DNA from: Conexibacter sp. S30A1
GTDB lineage: Bacteria > Actinomycetota > Thermoleophilia > Solirubrobacterales > Solirubrobacteraceae
Direction: 5' to 3'
NCBI RefSeq assembly: GCF_023330665.1
Contig: NZ_CP097127.1
Location: 2,976,001-3,040,000 of the forward strand
DNA: 64,000 nt
Under the pieces are notes generated by a model that saw nothing but the letters and a program-made list of their open reading frames with translations, ran no database searches and had not been told where the DNA came from. Below are positions 1 to 7,258 of this stretch, piece after piece. How positions within the stretch are numbered: the stretch's first letter is position 1; the number at the start of each line of letters is the position of its first letter. Made by a program: the position numbers and the translations under genes.

Positions 1-360
1 CGCCACCCACTGACCGATGAACGGCTCCAGCGTTTCTGCCGCCGGACGTGTGCGGCCCGCCGCTCGCCGGGCGGCACTGGGCGGGGTACCGGTCGCGCGC
101 GCCAGGTCCGCCGGCCGCCGCCCGGCGGCAAACCCCAAACCGGTGAGTATCCGGCGGGCGTGATGGCTCGTGAACGCCGCCCTGTCCAGGCCGGTGATCT
201 CGCTGAGCACCTGCTTCGGCGGATACCGCCGCGCTCCGATCACCACGAAGTGGTCCCTGAGCGGCTCGGGAAGCACGGATCGCATCGAACGTTCGACCTG
301 GCTGGCCCGCAGCACAAAAGCTCTGCCCGCCACGTTCACCTTCCGAATCGTCGCCGACAT
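1..360 (-). CDS. hypothetical protein, 5' part only (runs off left edge)
   Basis: The complement from 360 reads ATG after GGAGAAACA, a good ribosome site, and stays open to the first base, so at least 120 codons are present and the stop lies outside the window. The visible protein has an early VERSMRSVLPEP segment and then RRYPPKQVLSEITGLDR, followed by an alanine/arginine-rich region. The YPPKQ segment recalls small uncharacterised actinobacterial proteins and the N-terminal part of some McrA/HNH-type proteins, but no catalytic motif is seen. Function unknown. The start is well supported; the family is not. Confidence 0.6.
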   Translation of the reverse strand, partial: MSATIRKVNVAGRAFVLRASQVERSMRSVLPEPLRDHFVVIGARRYPPKQVLSEITGLDRAAFTSHHARRILTGLGFAAGRRPADLARATGTPPSAARRAAGRTRPAAETLEPFIGQWVA

Positions 361-830
361 TGTTTCTCCGATCTGTCTCTGATCTGAAGCGTACAAGTTT
401 GCGATGGTGCGCTGCCCGGTTCATGACACTCGTGTGGCACCAGCCTCTGGGTGTCCACAAACTCGATCAGCCCATGAGCGACGCAGCCGCCGAGAGGCTC
501 GCGCAACCGCTTGCCGCGACGAGCACCGATCGTGCTTCCGGACTCCGCCGACCAGGCGCGGCCGCTCTGCCAGCTGGCCCGGCTGGCGCCGCACGGGCAG
601 GGCGCGGGAGCCTCAAGTGGTCGCTGGCCGAGCGCCGTCGCCAGCATGTGCACCACCGTGTCGACGCCGCCGAGCTCCCGGTCCGTCACGAGGCCTGCAG
701 GACGGCGCGGCCCTACAAGCTGGCGCTCACCAAGTCCGGCGCACTGTTCGAGCATGAGTTGCGCAAGCGTGACGACGATCGGCAAGACCTCGTCTGGGTC
801 GAAGGCTGAAGGCCTGGTGGTCGCGGCGCG
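361..830. other. no confident gene
   Basis: Open frames of about 149 codons run on both strands here (360-809 plus, 336-785 minus). Both have GC-rich third positions, neither has a convincing ribosome site or a family I recognise, and they overlap almost completely. At most one is real. The plus-strand C-terminus (ALTKSGALFEHEL) looks slightly more protein-like. Confidence 0.3.
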
Positions 831-1562
831 CTATGCCGCTTGGCTCAGATCCTCGCCCGTGTCGATGAGGACGGCTGAGTAATGGAAGCCGCCACGGCCC
901 ACGGCACGTTCCAGCGTCGCGAGCACGCGTTGCGGATCGTCGTAGGGCCCGCTGACGTAGTGGGGCCTGCCGTCCTTGCCGAACGTGATCGCGCTTGGTC
1001 CTGACCAGCTGCCCAGCGCAGGGCAAGCGCGCCTGAAGTCCGGGTGGGGCTCGAAGCCGAGCTCGCGCGCGAACTCGACGGCACCGAGCACCAGGTGCTG
1101 CCCCATCTCGAGCGGTACCGCGAGGCCCTGGGAGTGCCACGGTTCATAGTGATGCAGCCTGGCTGCGTCGAACTCACGGGTCCGCATCCGCTGCGGTCCC
1201 ATCGCGTTCTTGACGCCAAGGCACCAGGTGTCCACCAGAAAGGTGCAGACCTGCAGCTGGTCGCGTCCGCACGGTCTCGCGGTCATTACGACGGCGATGC
1301 CACCGACTTGAGCGTCGTCCTCCTCGTCCGGCCAATCATCGTGACCGTCGATCCTGAGCCCTTGCCGCCAGCCTGGGTTGATCCAGCATCTGACCCGATC
1401 GGCGGCTCGACCGGACGCCGCGCCCTGCGACTCGGCTGCAACCGCCCTTATGAGCTGTGTGGCCTCGCTCTTGCTGATCGCCAGCGCGCGTGCGACTTCC
1501 GCCGGCGCGTAGCCCTGTGCTCGCAACTCCCGAACCCTGTTGAGTAAGCGCTCGTCGATCAT
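831..1562 (-). CDS. helix-turn-helix protein of unknown function
   Basis: 243 residues from ATG at 1562; a GTG two codons upstream (1568) is the alternative start. Residues 1-45 form a helix-turn-helix of the resolvase/sigma type (ELRAQGYAPAEVARALAISKSEATQLI). The rest is a globular domain containing LVDTWCLGVKNAMGP, a helix with GQHLVLGAVEFARELGFEPHPDF, and GPSAITFGKDGRPHYVSGP. I recall this arrangement from conserved actinobacterial proteins of unknown function; the Cys and the histidines could bind metal but that is not shown. The C-terminal end (GEDLSQAA) is followed by a stop at 831. The gene reads towards the partial gene at the left edge with a gap of about 470 bases between them. Confidence 0.7.
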   Translation of the reverse strand: MIDERLLNRVRELRAQGYAPAEVARALAISKSEATQLIRAVAAESQGAASGRAADRVRCWINPGWRQGLRIDGHDDWPDEEDDAQVGGIAVVMTARPCGRDQLQVCTFLVDTWCLGVKNAMGPQRMRTREFDAARLHHYEPWHSQGLAVPLEMGQHLVLGAVEFARELGFEPHPDFRRACPALGSWSGPSAITFGKDGRPHYVSGPYDDPQRVLATLERAVGRGGFHYSAVLIDTGEDLSQAA

Positions 1563-1671
1563 GCCCACGTTTGTACGCCACCGACCGGACGCGAGACGGC
1601 GCCGGCGTGTGCGCGAGCTCGCGGTCCTGGGCGCTACCGTGGCGGTGCTGCTGACCGTCTGGGCGGCTGGT

Positions 1672-1860
1672 TCAGCGAGTGGCGGCGTGTGTGCTGAACG
1701 TGATCGCGTCGCCGACGGGTTCGCCGTGCTCGTCGTAGGTCACCAGGGCGAGGTGCTCTGCCGCCTCCGGCGCCTCACCGACGATCTGCTCAAGCGTCGC
1801 GCGGGCCTGTCGCTCCTCATCGAAGGACTCGACAAGGTTGCCGCTGCTGTCAAGGATCAC
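1672..1860 (-). CDS. small conserved hypothetical protein
   Basis: 62 residues from GTG at 1860: it opens MILDSSGNLVESFDEE and has LEQIVGEAPEAAEHLALVTYDEHGEPVG. This short acidic pattern is familiar from small actinobacterial proteins of unknown function that carry a beta-strand, helix, beta-strand core. The frame stays open for seven codons upstream, so the true start may be slightly earlier; no clear ribosome site is visible. It lies about 100 bases upstream of the HTH gene on the same strand. Confidence 0.45.
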   Translation of the reverse strand: MILDSSGNLVESFDEERQARATLEQIVGEAPEAAEHLALVTYDEHGEPVGDAITFSTHAATR

Positions 1861-2056
1861 GTGGTACGTCGACCGCCCAGGCTAGCTCGGTGCGGACTCA
1901 ATATCAGCCACGCTGCCGGCGAGCGTGAGCGGGTCTTCCCAGGCGGCGAGGTGGCTGGGTTGACCGGTGGCAGCGAAGCACAAGCTGCGGCCAGCCCAGC
2001 CGACCGGACACGACGCCGCCTTGTCAGTCGCCTCTGGAACCCAGGGATTTCGTCGT

Positions 2057-2099
2057 ATGGCGAGACCCGGACTTGAACCGGGGACACCACGATTTTCAG
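2057..2099 (-). repeat. tRNA-Phe(GAA) 3'-half, att-like direct repeat, copy 1
   Basis: Read on the minus strand, this 43-bp block plus a few bases beyond holds anticodon loop CTGAAAA (anticodon GAA), the 3' anticodon stem, a variable loop, T arm with TTCAAGT, the 3' acceptor strand TCTCGCC and discriminator A. The D arm and 5' acceptor strand are missing (the sequence beyond 2105 does not pair), so it is not a functional tRNA. The same 43 bp recur exactly at 4925-4967 in the same orientation. Tyrosine integrases commonly use tRNA 3' ends as attB and leave such copies. The rest of 1861-2243 holds no gene I can support. Confidence 0.85.
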
Positions 2100-2243
2100 T
2101 CGTAGCCGGAACGAAAGCGTGATATCGGCGACGCGTGGGTGCAGTAAAACCGGGCGGTGAGCCGGGGTGCCGGACGTCGCAGTCGTCGCTCGTGTGGTTG
2201 GTCGGGGACGCTTTGGGGACGTCTCAGCCTGCCGGTGGGCCCT

Positions 2244-2663
2244 TCAGGCTCGGTCCAGCAGTTCGAGGAAGGCGCGTGGCCGGTACACCGCGATTCCGGG
2301 TAGATCGGCTTCAAGCAGATCTAGATCGACTGAGACGATCACGCTCGTGCCAGTCGCTCTTGCCAGGGCGACCAGATAGTCATCTTTGGGGTCGCGGACT
2401 TCGCTGGCTGGAGTCGGCGGGTCAGGGTACGTGGCGCCGATGGCCGAGACGATGGCTACGTAGGCACTGCCCTGGCCATCGCGAGCCCACCGATCGAACT
2501 TACGGCGGCTCAGGACGTCTTCAACCTCCGCAATGAGATTCGGCGAGATCACGAGTGTGAACCGCTCTTCGCGCCATGCGGACCGGATGCGGCCAGGTGA
2601 CGCGCTTGAATCGCCTATGAAGCCCGCGACGAGAACGCTGGGGTCTACGACGGCTGCGATCAA
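2244..2663 (-). CDS. PIN-domain toxin (VapC-like ribonuclease)
   Basis: 139 residues with PIN-domain architecture: VVDPSVLVAG at the N-terminus supplies the first acidic metal ligand, ISPNLIAEVEDVL the conserved Glu, and RDPKDDYLVALARATGTSVIVSVDLDLL the two C-terminal Asp positions. It best fits the COG1569-type subgroup of PIN toxins, which cleave RNA. Its ATG overlaps the stop of the upstream antitoxin gene by four bases, so the two are translationally coupled. The pair sits between the two tRNA-Phe fragments, as stabilising cargo of an integrated element would. Confidence 0.85.
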   Translation of the reverse strand: MIAAVVDPSVLVAGFIGDSSASPGRIRSAWREERFTLVISPNLIAEVEDVLSRRKFDRWARDGQGSAYVAIVSAIGATYPDPPTPASEVRDPKDDYLVALARATGTSVIVSVDLDLLEADLPGIAVYRPRAFLELLDRA

Positions 2664-2902
2664 GCCGCGTCGCGTCGTTCGCGGCGCATCGCGTGCAGCT
2701 CTTCGACGGCGAGGTGTTCGGCCTCGTCTTCGTCGAGCGGCTCTGCGGCCTGGGCGGCTTCGATTGCCAGGTCGCCGAGATAGATCGCGAGCGCGCGTTC
2801 GACTGCATCAACGTCACTGATCACGTCGGGCGTGGGGCCAGCTTTGCGGACTCGCTCGACCAGAGCCTCGTCGAGTGGCAGGTTGATGGTGCGCGTTGCC
2901 AT
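2660..2902 (-). CDS. antitoxin of the PIN toxin pair
   Basis: 80 residues, opening MATRTINLPLDEALVERVRKAG, a pattern of a ribbon-helix-helix strand plus helix; the C-terminal half is rich in Glu and Asp (AEPLDEDEAEHLAVEEL), expected for the segment that wraps the toxin. It precedes the PIN gene with a four-base overlap. Antitoxins of this layout bind their own promoter through the N-terminal ribbon-helix-helix and inhibit the RNase with the acidic tail. The assignment rests on size, position and pattern. Confidence 0.75.
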   Translation of the reverse strand: MATRTINLPLDEALVERVRKAGPTPDVISDVDAVERALAIYLGDLAIEAAQAAEPLDEDEAEHLAVEELHAMRRERRDAA

Positions 2903-3346
2903 GAGATCAAGATACTCCGTCCTTCAAGTGCCGTCCGGTGGCGCGCGTCAGCGCGTCGCCCTTGATGTCGTAGCGAAGATCGTCACATCGTGCGAGGTTG
3001 AACGTGGCGCAGGCAACCGCGTCCGCAGACGACTGGTCGTGTTACAGGACGGCGTCGCGAATGCTTTCAGCCCCTTGCGGGAGCCGTTGGGGCAGCGGCA
3101 GTGGGTAATCGTCTGCCTTGTTCCTTCCCAGGCAGAAGCGATCAGAGCCCGCCTCTCAGATGGCGACAAGCTCTAACCGGCGGCGATGGTGTCCGCCATC
3201 GCTCATGCGGGCGCACGGTCGCTGGCGTAACTGGCCGCTGAGGAACAGACTCAGAAGGCTCGGCGGAAATCTCCGGAACGTTCTCGGGACGTCGGTGCCG
3301 AGGCTGCGTCGGGGTCGTAACGCGAAACCCCCCGCCTTTACTGGAT
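2903..3346. other. intergenic, no gene supported
   Basis: About 440 bases with only low-complexity open frames. It ends at the 6-bp target site CTGGAT (3341-3346) of the insertion sequence that follows. Confidence 0.5.
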
Positions 3347-4920
3347 CTCGGGTTTCGCACTTTTGGGCCTGTAGCGGCATAGCGGCGTAGCAGGTGGTGG
3401 TGGTGGGCGGGGCCGTGGCGGGCTGGTGTGGCCTGTTGGCGCGGTGTCGGGGAAGGAGCATCGGCGGCTTGCGCGAAAGCGGTTGCTGTCAACATAACCC
3501 GTCCGTCGCGGCCAAGGGGAGGCACGCTGCGCGGCTTCTCTTGGAGGCTGCCGCCGATGCTCTGCGTCCCATCTTCGCTGAACGAGCTGCTTGTCCTGTT
3601 TGAGTCGTGTTTCACCCGTCCCACGTTTGAGACGTTCCGGGGGGTGTTGGTCGGTCAGGTCTCGCAGACCTCTCTGCGGTGCGTGACCGGGATGCTGACA
3701 GGCTCAAGGCTGTCGGGGGTGTGGCATCACGCGCGTTGCCACCGGTTCTTCGCCAATGCCCGCTGGTCCGTGGACGAGCTCGGGTTACGGCTCGCCTGCC
3801 TGATCGTTGAGCGGTTCACAGAACCGGGTGCGAGCGTGCTGGTCGCGGTCGACGACACGCTCCTGAAACGCAGGGGACGCCGGATCCACGGCACCTTCTG
3901 GCATCACGACGCGACCGCCAACAGCCGCTCAGGCTCGGTCGCGTGGGGGAACAACTGGATCGTGGCCGGGATCTGTGTCAAGCTGCCGTTCCTGCAGCGC
4001 ACCGTATGTTTGCCGGTCCTGTTCCGGCTCTGGCAGCCGCGGCGCGAACAGTTCGTCAAGCAGCACAAGCCCGATCCTGAGCGGCCCGGGAAGGTCAAGC
4101 TGGCCAGGGCGATGGTCTGCCTGCTCGCCAAACGGCTGCCGGATCGCCAGATCAACGTGGTCGGTGACAGCGCCTACATCAGCCAGGCGTGGCGTGCTGC
4201 ACCCAAGCGGGTGACGATCACATCGAGGCTGCGTAGCAACGCGGTGATCTACGCCCCTGCGCCGCCGCGCACCGGCAAACGCGGCCGGCCACGCAAATGG
4301 GGCAAACAGCTTGAAAGCCTTCAACAGATCGCAGCCGACCCCGCCACCGAATGGGTAAAGACGACCGTCAGGCGCTACAGCAAAACCGAGACGCTCGAGC
4401 TGGCTGAGATCAACTGCCTGTGGGAGCCGCTCGGCGCCGAAACCCCGGTCCGTGTGATCCTCGTCAAAGACGACACCAAGCCGTGCGGCTACCAGATCGC
4501 GCTGATCACCACCGACCTTCACGCCACCGCCGCGCAGATCGTCGAACGCTACGCAGACCGCTGGCCGATCGAAGTCGCCTTCCAGGACGGCAAAGAACTG
4601 TTCGGCGTCGGTGATGCCCGCAACCGGACCGAGAAAGCCGTGCAACGGACCGTCCCATTCCAGTTCTTGGCGATGGACCTCACGATCATCTGGTACGCGC
4701 TCTACGGACATCACCCCGACATCGTCACAGAGCATCGCGCCCGCGCCCCCTGGTATGTCTCCAAGACCACCCCATCATTCCAGGACATGCTCGCCAAGCT
4801 ACGACGAGTGATCATCGCCACCCAATTTCAACCCGAACAGGCCCGAACCCCACAACCCAGGAAATCAACCAAGTCCAGCAAGCATGGGCAGCCGCCGGCC
4901 TATGAACTGCGAAACCCGAG
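3347..4920 (+). mobile_element. IS4/IS701-type insertion sequence, copy 1 (1574 bp)
   Basis: The ends are inverted repeats CTCGGGTTTCGCACTT and, on the complement of the right end, CTCGGGTTTCGCAGTT. The 6-bp sequence CTGGAT flanks both sides (3341-3346, 4921-4926), a clean target duplication. A second copy, inverted, lies at 12083-13654. The right-hand target site touches the tRNA fragment at 4925, so the element landed four bases from the former tRNA 3' end. Relative to copy 2 it has 3 extra bases near the left end and one C fewer near the right end. Confidence 0.92.
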
Positions 4921-5089
4921 CTGGATGGCGAGACCCGGACTTGAACCGGGGACACCACGATTTTCAGGAGAGGAATCCTCGGTGTTCAAAACTGGCCCTT
5001 TCCAGGGCAAAAGTTGCCTGGGATGGATCATGTTGTGCGGTCATGTTGTCCGCTATTTGCGAGCAGCCCAGGCCTTTCTGGGCCAGTAA
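3557..5089 (+). CDS. IS4/IS701-type DDE transposase, C-terminal frameshift
   Basis: Starts at ATG 3557 after TTGGAGG. The DDE catalytic residues are visible: VAVDDTLLKRRG (about residue 99), VVGDSAYIS (about 202) and PIEVAFQDGKELFG (about 338), the last resembling the Y-R-E-K motif of the IS4 supergroup. Near 4850 this copy has four Cs where the intact copy at 12098-13447 has five, so the final ~18 residues are replaced and the frame runs out of the element through the tRNA fragment to 5089 (510 residues against 449). The catalytic core is complete, so activity cannot be excluded. Confidence 0.85.
   Translation: MLCVPSSLNELLVLFESCFTRPTFETFRGVLVGQVSQTSLRCVTGMLTGSRLSGVWHHARCHRFFANARWSVDELGLRLACLIVERFTEPGASVLVAVDDTLLKRRGRRIHGTFWHHDATANSRSGSVAWGNNWIVAGICVKLPFLQRTVCLPVLFRLWQPRREQFVKQHKPDPERPGKVKLARAMVCLLAKRLPDRQINVVGDSAYISQAWRAAPKRVTITSRLRSNAVIYAPAPPRTGKRGRPRKWGKQLESLQQIAADPATEWVKTTVRRYSKTETLELAEINCLWEPLGAETPVRVILVKDDTKPCGYQIALITTDLHATAAQIVERYADRWPIEVAFQDGKELFGVGDARNRTEKAVQRTVPFQFLAMDLTIIWYALYGHHPDIVTEHRARAPWYVSKTTPSFQDMLAKLRRVIIATQFQPEQARTPQPRKSTKSSKHGQPPAYELRNPSWMARPGLEPGTPRFSGEESSVFKTGPFQGKSCLGWIMLCGHVVRYLRAAQAFLGQ
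4925..4967 (-). repeat. tRNA-Phe(GAA) 3'-half, att-like direct repeat, copy 2
   Basis: Exact 43-bp duplicate of 2057-2099. Beyond 4967 the sequence (GAGAGGAATCC) again does not complete an anticodon stem or D arm. Without the IS between them, the two copies would be about 1.3 kb apart with only the toxin-antitoxin pair inside. The conjugation module begins just to the right, so this copy is the more likely junction of that element. Confidence 0.85.
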
Positions 5090-5110
5090 ATCGAGTCACT
5101 GGCCCAGAAA
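5075..5110. repeat. perfect 13-bp inverted repeat
   Basis: TTTCTGGGCCAGT (5075-5087) is matched by its exact complement at 5098-5110 across a 10-base spacer. It lies in the 400-base gap (4968-5376) between the tRNA fragment and parA. It could be a terminator for leftward or rightward reading, an operator, or an integrase/excisionase arm site. No other gene is seen in the gap. Confidence 0.7.
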
Positions 5111-5376
5111 CTTCCGACGGCACATTCGGCGCGGCTCGGGCCGACGCTCCGCCGTCTGACGCTCGCCCATCGCGGGCGATCTCGCCGGAGTCCGCAGCGA
5201 TCCCATGTAGCCCTGGCGGCTCCATCGTCGGGCTTCTAACCACACGGGGGTTGACTGGTCGCCGGTGTTGCGGCGGTGCGTTTTCCGGGCTCTGTCCGGC
5301 TCGAGTCGTGCTGCCGCTGGGCCGGTGCATCGAGCCCTGTCCTTGACCTCACCACTAACGATCACAAGGAGCGCTC

Positions 5377-6309
5377 ATGGCGACCGGTACATCCATCCAT
5401 CCAGACATACACGAAGACGAGTGTGTAGACGCCGATCCCGGCGCACATGTAGACGGGCGTAAAGACGGTCGCGTAGACGGGCGTAAAGACGACGGTAGAG
5501 GTGTGCGTATCGACACGGGTGCGTTCGTGATCGTGCTTGCGAATCACAAGGGCGGCGTCACGAAGACGACATCGACGGCGAACCTTGGCGCGATGTTCGC
5601 TGAAGCTGGCCGGCGGGTGCTGCTCGTCGATTGCGACCCGCAGGCGAACCTGTCTGAGACGTTCGGGTGGGGTGAGGACCTGCCTTCGGAGCGGCTGGAG
5701 GATCTACTCGCCCATCCCGAGGCTGCTCATCGCTACACCCCACCTCGGGCGCTCCGAGACCGTATAGCGCCCGAGGTGGCGTGGCGCGATCGGCTGCGGA
5801 TCATCCCCGCGACCGATGAGCTGGCAGACGTAGCTGCAGAGCTACGAACGACAGCTGGTCCGGAGTACCAGGATCGGTTGCGGGAAGTTCTTGAACCGCT
5901 GCGTGATCGGTTCGATCTGATCCTTCTGGACACACCTCCAGGGCGCGGGGTCCTGTCGGGGATGGCGGTGCACGCAGCCGATGGCCTGGTGATCCCCGCG
6001 TTGGCCGCCGACCTCGACGTTCGCGGCGCTGGCAAGGTCTACGACCTGGTCGAGGATGAGCTTCCGGACTTGCGCATCCTGGGTGTCCTGATCGCCGCGA
6101 GCGAGCGGCGCTGGCGGGTTACACGAGAAGCGGCCGCAAGGATGATGACCGATCAGATGCGAGTGCTGCCGGTGTGGGTGCCGCGGGCTGTGCGGGTTGC
6201 GTCGGCTCCGCGGCACTCGGCGCCGACGGCCGTGCTGGAGCCGGACTCAATGGTGACCCATGCCTACCGGCAGCTCGCCGGACTACTGCTCACAGAGGTC
6301 GACCGATGA
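5377..6309 (+). CDS. parA: ParA-type partition ATPase
   Basis: 310 residues, ATG 5377 after AAGGAG. A long acidic/basic N-terminal tail (about 50 residues, with DGRKDGR and VDGRKDDGR repeats) precedes the deviant Walker A NHKGGVTKTT (about residues 55-64), a Walker A' segment LLVDCDPQANLS and Walker B LILLDTPPGRG. ParA ATPases move plasmids or integrated elements by nucleoid-bound gradients, stimulated by a centromere-binding partner. Here the partner is encoded immediately downstream with an ATGA overlap. The sequence that encodes the tail is itself a tandem repeat. Confidence 0.9.
   Translation: MATGTSIHPDIHEDECVDADPGAHVDGRKDGRVDGRKDDGRGVRIDTGAFVIVLANHKGGVTKTTSTANLGAMFAEAGRRVLLVDCDPQANLSETFGWGEDLPSERLEDLLAHPEAAHRYTPPRALRDRIAPEVAWRDRLRIIPATDELADVAAELRTTAGPEYQDRLREVLEPLRDRFDLILLDTPPGRGVLSGMAVHAADGLVIPALAADLDVRGAGKVYDLVEDELPDLRILGVLIAASERRWRVTREAAARMMTDQMRVLPVWVPRAVRVASAPRHSAPTAVLEPDSMVTHAYRQLAGLLLTEVDR
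5449..5491 (+). repeat. tandem repeat in the 5' end of parA
   Basis: The 19-mer GTAGACGGGCGTAAAGACG occurs at 5449-5467 and 5473-5491 (period 24), and a shorter GTAGACG copy precedes them at about 5425. The repeat is in frame and encodes DGRKDGR-type residues. It could be a protein feature only, or a binding site for the partner protein overlapping the gene. Confidence 0.65.
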
Positions 6310-6803
6310 GCTCGGCAGCGGAGATGCCGTCGGTCCGACGACGGCTGATACCCGGCATGAGCGCCCCGGTGCCAACCGGCATCAGCGACGCCCCGTACCT
6401 GGATCCGAAGGTCTCCGAACCGTCGACTCAGGTCGACGCGACCGAGAATGAGATCACCCCCGACAGCCCGCGCCCGGCGCGTCGCCCGCCTCGAACGCGG
6501 CCGCAGGAAGGAACTCGCGAGAGGCTGGCGACCGTCGCTGGCGAGGAGGCCGCGCGGCCTCCAAGGCGCTACCCGTCGTCAGACTACGGGAGCACCAACC
6601 TCTTCAACTTCCGCCTCCCGGTCGACCTCCATGACCGCTTCGGCGCGCTCATTGACGAGGTCAAGCACCGGCATCCCAGGTTGCGGAAGCCGAGCCTCAC
6701 CGAGCTGCTGATCGCGCTTCTCGAGGAAGGGCCTCAGACAGCTGATGGTGTCGCGGAGATGATCCGTCGCAAGCGTCTTGACGAGCACCAGGAGGGGCTG
6801 TGA
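6306..6803 (+). CDS. putative ribbon-helix-helix ParB/ParG-like partner of ParA
   Basis: 165 residues, starting inside the parA stop (ATGA at 6306). The first 90 residues are proline/arginine-rich and probably disordered. The C-terminal part (STNLFNFRLPVDLHDRFGAL, then SLTELLIALLEEG) has a strand-helix-helix pattern of a ribbon-helix-helix DNA-binding domain. Small partners of this type (ParG, omega) bind short direct repeats and stimulate ParA. The 12-bp iterons at 6869-6916, 65 bases downstream, are an obvious candidate site. Sequence similarity to known ParB proteins is not claimed. Confidence 0.7.
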   Translation: MSSAAEMPSVRRRLIPGMSAPVPTGISDAPYLDPKVSEPSTQVDATENEITPDSPRPARRPPRTRPQEGTRERLATVAGEEAARPPRRYPSSDYGSTNLFNFRLPVDLHDRFGALIDEVKHRHPRLRKPSLTELLIALLEEGPQTADGVAEMIRRKRLDEHQEGL

Positions 6804-6868
6804 TGACGGGCGCGATGAGCGGCCGGCGGGGAGCGGACGCCGGTGGCAGTCCCGGGGCGGCATGCCCA

Positions 6869-6916
6869 GGCTACATAGCTGGCTACAGAGCGAACTACAG
6901 AGTGCGGTTCTGTAGC
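6869..6916. repeat. four 12-bp iterons, candidate centromere
   Basis: GGCTACATAGCT, GGCTACAGAGCG and AACTACAGAGTG follow each other without gaps (6869, 6881, 6893); the fourth unit at 6905, CGGTTCTGTAGC, carries the motif inverted. The shared core is CTACANAG. Gapless short iterons just after a parA/ribbon-helix-helix pair resemble ParG and omega binding arrays. Confidence 0.7.
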
Positions 6917-6926
6917 TGGCTGCCGT

Positions 6927-7061
6927 CCCGCCCCCGCCAGCACTGGGGTTTGGTGGTGCGCCCGAGTCCGACTACCCGCCCCCCACGTGGAAGTTCAGTG
7001 GGGTGGGTTGCGGGTAGTCGGACTCGGGCCTGTGGAGATGAGAGGTGCTGGCGGGGGCGGG
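6927..7061. repeat. 135-bp nested palindrome
   Basis: The outer arms are exact for 17 bp (6927-6943 with 7045-7061). Inside are arms exact for 20 bp (6960-6979 with 7010-7029), and inside these CCCCAC (6981-6986) pairs with GTGGGG (6998-7003), leaving an 11-base loop. No gene covers it. Candidates are a transfer origin, a replication origin or a strong terminator. Together with the iterons it occupies most of 6804-7258, otherwise without a supported gene. Confidence 0.85.
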
Positions 7062-7258
7062 AGCAAATCGGATGTGTGCAGCAGCCAAGTGGACCGAATG
7101 CTGCAAGCAACAAGGAGTACAGAGGGAACGGATTTCAGCTGCAGCTACTTCAGTTATGGGGTTGCGGTGACGGATCCGTGGAAGGTCGGGGCTGTGATCA
7201 GGATGGGTGCCGGGGGGTGGTGTGAGTGGGTCGCGCGGTGGGTCCTGGGGAGGCGTCG

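Noticed and set aside
336..809. Two overlapping 149-codon frames on opposite strands
   Set aside because: Neither has a ribosome site or recognisable domain; could not decide that either is real.
2057..2130. A complete tRNA-Phe gene at the first 43-bp repeat
   Set aside because: The anticodon arm and T arm are good, but no D arm or 5' acceptor strand able to pair with TCTCGCC exists upstream on the minus strand; the same holds for the second copy.
2948..3169. 73-codon minus-strand frame upstream of the antitoxin
   Set aside because: Composition is serine/threonine/arginine-rich as in shadow frames, and there is no start signal.
3929..4735. 268-codon frames antisense to both IS4/IS701-type transposases, and similar long frames antisense to the ISL3 and integrase genes
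   Set aside because: They repeat with each copy of the element and mirror the real coding frame; typical of GC-rich third positions.
5449..5491. Short CRISPR-like array in the parA 5' end
   Set aside because: Period 24 with 5-base gaps, in frame and coding; no spacer-sized unique segments and no cas genes in the window.
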